DNA of 12,500 nucleotides from Glandiceps talaboti (taxonomy: Eukaryota; Hemichordata; Enteropneusta; Spengelidae): assembly GCF_964340395.1 (NCBI RefSeq), contig NC_135564.1, forward strand, positions 7,707,861 to 7,720,360, written 5' to 3'. Shown here piece by piece: positions 9,528 to 12,500 of the stretch. Made by a program: the position numbers and the translations under genes. Below the pieces are notes generated by a model. It was not told where the DNA came from. It saw only the letters and a program-made list of their open reading frames with translations, and did not search any database. Positions within the stretch are counted from its first letter, which is position 1. Each line of letters begins with the position of its first letter.

Positions 9528-11031
9528 CTCTTGTCTTGGTTTGAACTTCATATGAGAGTAATTCCTTGTACGAATACTCAGATTCCTCTAACTTGATGTA
9601 CTCTGCAAATGTTATATTGTTGGCTCTTCCTACACTGTGCAAAGCGGATGATATTAGCATCCACATGTCTTGCGAACTTGACAGTAACATGACATTCGTC
9701 CATCCAAAATGATCGTACACTTTATAACCACAGTCGCCCAGTTTCTGCAATGGTCCCCAAACTCTAGTCAAAGTAGGGTAAGCGTTTTTGTCCGCTAAAA
9801 TGTGTTCTCCACCGACACCCGTCAGAACAGCTATCTTCCAGTATGCGCCAAGATTCGACACACTACTAACAACCCAGGAACAAGCCGGACCGATGATGCA
9901 ATGTAAGTTCCCACCTAATTGATGATAAAAGTCGGCCATTTTCCCCGTTCCAACGATGTCTGAACACTCCGTGTCAATTATCGTGTAATTAAACTCAAAT
10001 TCAGAGTATTCTTTATATGTATTTTCTATAGCAAACTGAACAGCGGGAAAAGCTCGAGAAATACAAAATGGGCGATGTTTGTTATACTTCTCAGGCATCA
10101 GAATACCAATATTGAGAGATATTCGTTGTAGTCTATCATGTTTCATTCCTTCATTGCGGTTAGTGGTGTACATTTGATCTGCTGTTACAGGAGTCTTACC
10201 TGTTGTTGGTAATAATGATGTTACGTTCCGGTCATCGCGGACTTCAGGACCACCTCTATTGGACTCAGTAGGTTTGCCAGATATCTTGATGGTTGTGACT
10301 GTACGTATTGTACTTGTGGAGCTGGGCGTACTGAACAAATTAGTAAGATCGCGGTTTCCTGCATCACTGGCCAATTTATCAGGATACCGTTGGGAAACAA
10401 TGTTGTTGTTACTTGGCATGTCCCCACTGCTAAATCTTTCTGTAGTATAAAGATACCTGGGAGTGGATGCCGAGGTTGATTTATCTGTACCTGGATCACT
10501 TGATATAGGTTTATAGGTAGTCCTATCTAAACTTAAAGTTGGATTTGACCTAGAGCGATTTGTTGCACCGCTCTGTTGAATTTGGTCAGTAGTCTGACTG
10601 ACCTGATCAATTCGTACATCCGGGGAAGATGACGGATTCTTATAACGTCCAGATGTATTCGATAGAAATGGCTGATTAGTCGAGAATTCTTCATTATCAA
10701 CACTGACATCATTCACATTTGTCGCATAACCAAGTGTTGAAGAACTGTTGGTAGAATCCGTCACGACGTTTTGATCAGAATTCAAGAGTTTCGGAAAAGA
10801 CGTCGTCCAATTTTTTGTTGTTTCTGCTGACCATGCCACACTAGTTTCTTCGTTTGCTTCCCAAGACGAATTGACTCCTGTAAAATTAGTCAAATTGCTT
10901 CCAATAGTTGCGTTCGGCAGGCTCGTACTGATGGGTACCATAATGACAGTAGTATCTCTTAACAGTGTCAACAATAGTAATATTTTACCGGATAAACCCA
11001 TCTTGCTATTACCTCTGCAAGGTATATCCAT
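9528..11031 (-). CDS. Exon A: first coding exon of a natriuretic-peptide-receptor-like protein (signal peptide, mucin-like region, ANF_receptor N-lobe)
   Basis: This is an open block of 501 codons plus one base, ending at a GTATGT donor. Met1 follows an in-frame TAG. Met11 (position 11001) is an equally good start, because the hydrophobic stretch KILLLLTLL lies just after it. Residues 35-300 are rich in Ser, Thr and Asn, with sequons at N40, N46, N49, N54, N74, N95, N125, N158 and N269, so they look like a glycosylated extracellular stalk. Residues 303-501 resemble the N-lobe of the ANF_receptor domain: RPFC (C323), DTECSD (C356), IGPACS (C384), AYWKI, LTGVGG and LTRVWG, then FGW. The GPxC, W and LTR pattern matches natriuretic peptide receptors and receptor guanylate cyclases better than glutamate-type receptors. 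The C-lobe, membrane segment and any cyclase domain must come from other exons, and none was recognised before exon B. The coding call is strong, the family is fairly sure, and the ligand is unknown. Confidence 0.85.
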
Positions 11032-11154
11032 GAACTAATGAAAATGAATGTAGGGTTGGGGAAAAGTAAAAACCCCAAAGGAAGAAACGTCACCGATGTC
11101 TCCGATGAGGTAACTCTCTTTATTCGCTTTATCTTTATGTCAATTCTGCATTAC

Positions 11155-11180
11155 CTGTGGAAAAAATAGAAAATGTTATA
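11155..11180 (-). other. Candidate 5'UTR splice acceptor upstream of exon A
   Basis: On the minus strand TTTTCTATTTTTTCCACAG is followed by G, a strong pyrimidine tract with a CAG acceptor. It lies about 125 bases before Met1 of exon A. Using it would place a non-coding exon further right. A TATATATA at 11196-11204 offers the competing reading of a promoter and an unspliced leader. A short ATG reading frame (Met-Gln-Asn-stop) would follow the acceptor. Confidence 0.35.
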
Positions 11181-12500
11181 TTGATAAGAACTAAGTATAT
11201 ATAGTGAAATTCATTCGTGAAAGCAGCTGCTATATGCTACAAGTAAATCATACAGTACATGAAAAGAATTGATGTTTCTAGAATTCAAAAACGATTGGGT
11301 CCACTAGCACTGTGAACAATTCTTGATTGGTGTATTCACAATCAGATGACTAATGCAGCTATAAACCTACACGAAAGGAATCGTTAAATTGATCTTCGGT
11401 TATTAGGCACCTGCATGATGTAACCGTACCATTTCTAGATTCCTTCATCATATATATTAATCACTACAAGGTCGGCCCAAATTTAAAAATGTAAATTAAG
11501 AATCTTGTCTTCGATTTCTCTACTGACAATTTGAAGTTATCACCAGTGTTAACGTGCTGGATGCAAATCCCATGCTATTGCATAAAACTAAGTAGTGTGA
11601 TACAGTTCAATTATTTTGCTTTCATCCCTTGAAGTTAGGATGGTATGACGTCAGATGATTCCAACATCATTTGCGTCAAAATGGCGAATTTTAAAATCAG
11701 CTAACTGCCTCTGAATTCCAACTTCGAAGTCTCAAAACTTTATTGTATTTGAATGTTTTTCTTCAAAAATTCACACGCATTTTAAAGTCAATTAGATAAT
11801 AGTTAAAAAGGCCTATGTATGGCTGGATGGAGTTCACACTTTGTTGTCTAACAAGAGCTTCCATGGATACCACCAATTCTAAAGTTACTGTGCACGACTG
11901 TACAACTGTACAGCATATACAGTCTCTAAATCAACTATTGTGTACATCATTATCCGTTTAACAGATTTTCTTGTTAGGCTGGCCTTAAGTATGGCGGTAG
12001 CATCACACACTTTACATATACAAGGATGATGCATTAGCTTTCAATATTATATCCATATGTTCGTATTTGAGGTTTGAAGACTATCAGTACACAATAATAT
12101 CTCACGCCTTAGAGGTTTTCAAATAAGGAAACAGTGTAGACTTCATGGTAAGAAACTGTATTGAACACAGCAAATTAAAATGCACAGGTCATGGATTGTC
12201 CAATATTTCAGTCTTCTTCTCTTTCAACATCATTTTAATGATTTAATTACAGACTGGGTATTTTAAATCTATCAAATCATGGTAAACTGGTGTTGTTCAT
12301 TTTTCTTCAATCATCAATATTTGTGAACTCTTTGGTGAAATATATGAAAGTACAAATATTAACGACCAGCTGTATTATTTGCGTTACAGAAATTGAGACT
12401 CCTGATCATTTAATTTCTTTCTTTAAGAATCCAGTTGATTAATTGATTGGTTTTATTGCTTTGCAGAGGATACCCAAAATATATTATGAAAGTCAATTAA
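11181..12500. other. Non-coding stretch upstream of exon A
   Basis: AT-rich DNA without an open frame of 60 codons or a recognisable exon on either strand. It holds the CRE-like palindrome, an ATATATA stretch near 11196-11204 and a short direct repeat of CTGTACA near 11898-11912. It may contain the promoter or a non-coding first exon for exon A. Confidence 0.5.
11646..11653. promoter_or_regulatory. CRE-like palindrome
   Basis: TGACGTCA is the full cAMP-response-element consensus, about 620 bases upstream of exon A. It is a motif match only. An 8-base site can occur by chance, though a full palindromic CRE is less common in AT-rich DNA. Confidence 0.2.

Overview
The window looks like animal (metazoan) nuclear DNA. 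It is AT-rich, carries long (CA)n/(TG)n and other microsatellites, and has no bacterial-style gene packing. Its only convincing coding sequences are two long open blocks that end in consensus GT splice donors. The predicted products are secreted or membrane receptors, and ACATGTA-type words recur. I read this as a marine invertebrate (mollusc, brachiopod, hemichordate or cephalochordate would all fit), but the sequence does not settle the phylum.

There are two genes or gene parts, both on the minus strand and about 4.9 kb apart. Exon A (11031 to 9528) and exon B (6153 to 4641) have the same design: a start codon and signal peptide, about 270-290 residues of Ser/Thr/Asn-rich mucin-like sequence with many N-glycosylation sequons, then about 200 residues matching the N-terminal lobe of the ANF_receptor (type I periplasmic-binding-protein) fold found in natriuretic peptide receptors and receptor guanylate cyclases. 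Both end at a phase-1 GT donor at the same place, after the N-lobe. The lobes are about 35-40% identical by hand count. The mucin-like parts cannot be aligned.

No C-lobe, transmembrane, kinase-homology or cyclase exon could be recognised downstream of either copy. The lack of any visible continuation of A before B starts, together with the matching donor phase, raises the possibility that A and B are alternative first exons feeding one set of common exons to the left of the window. Separate tandem genes with large introns, or a truncated copy A, remain possible.

Layout: 1-830 holds a GACG/GACT repeat and a probable dispersed repeat. 831-4640 is non-coding with two long dinucleotide repeats and a foldback element. 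4641-6153 is exon B, with a candidate TATA box just upstream. 6210-9527 is non-coding and rich in simple repeats, and includes an exact 30-bp minisatellite (11 units) about 170 bp past the donor of exon A. 9528-11031 is exon A. 11032-12500 is upstream non-coding DNA with a possible 5'UTR splice acceptor and a CRE-like site.
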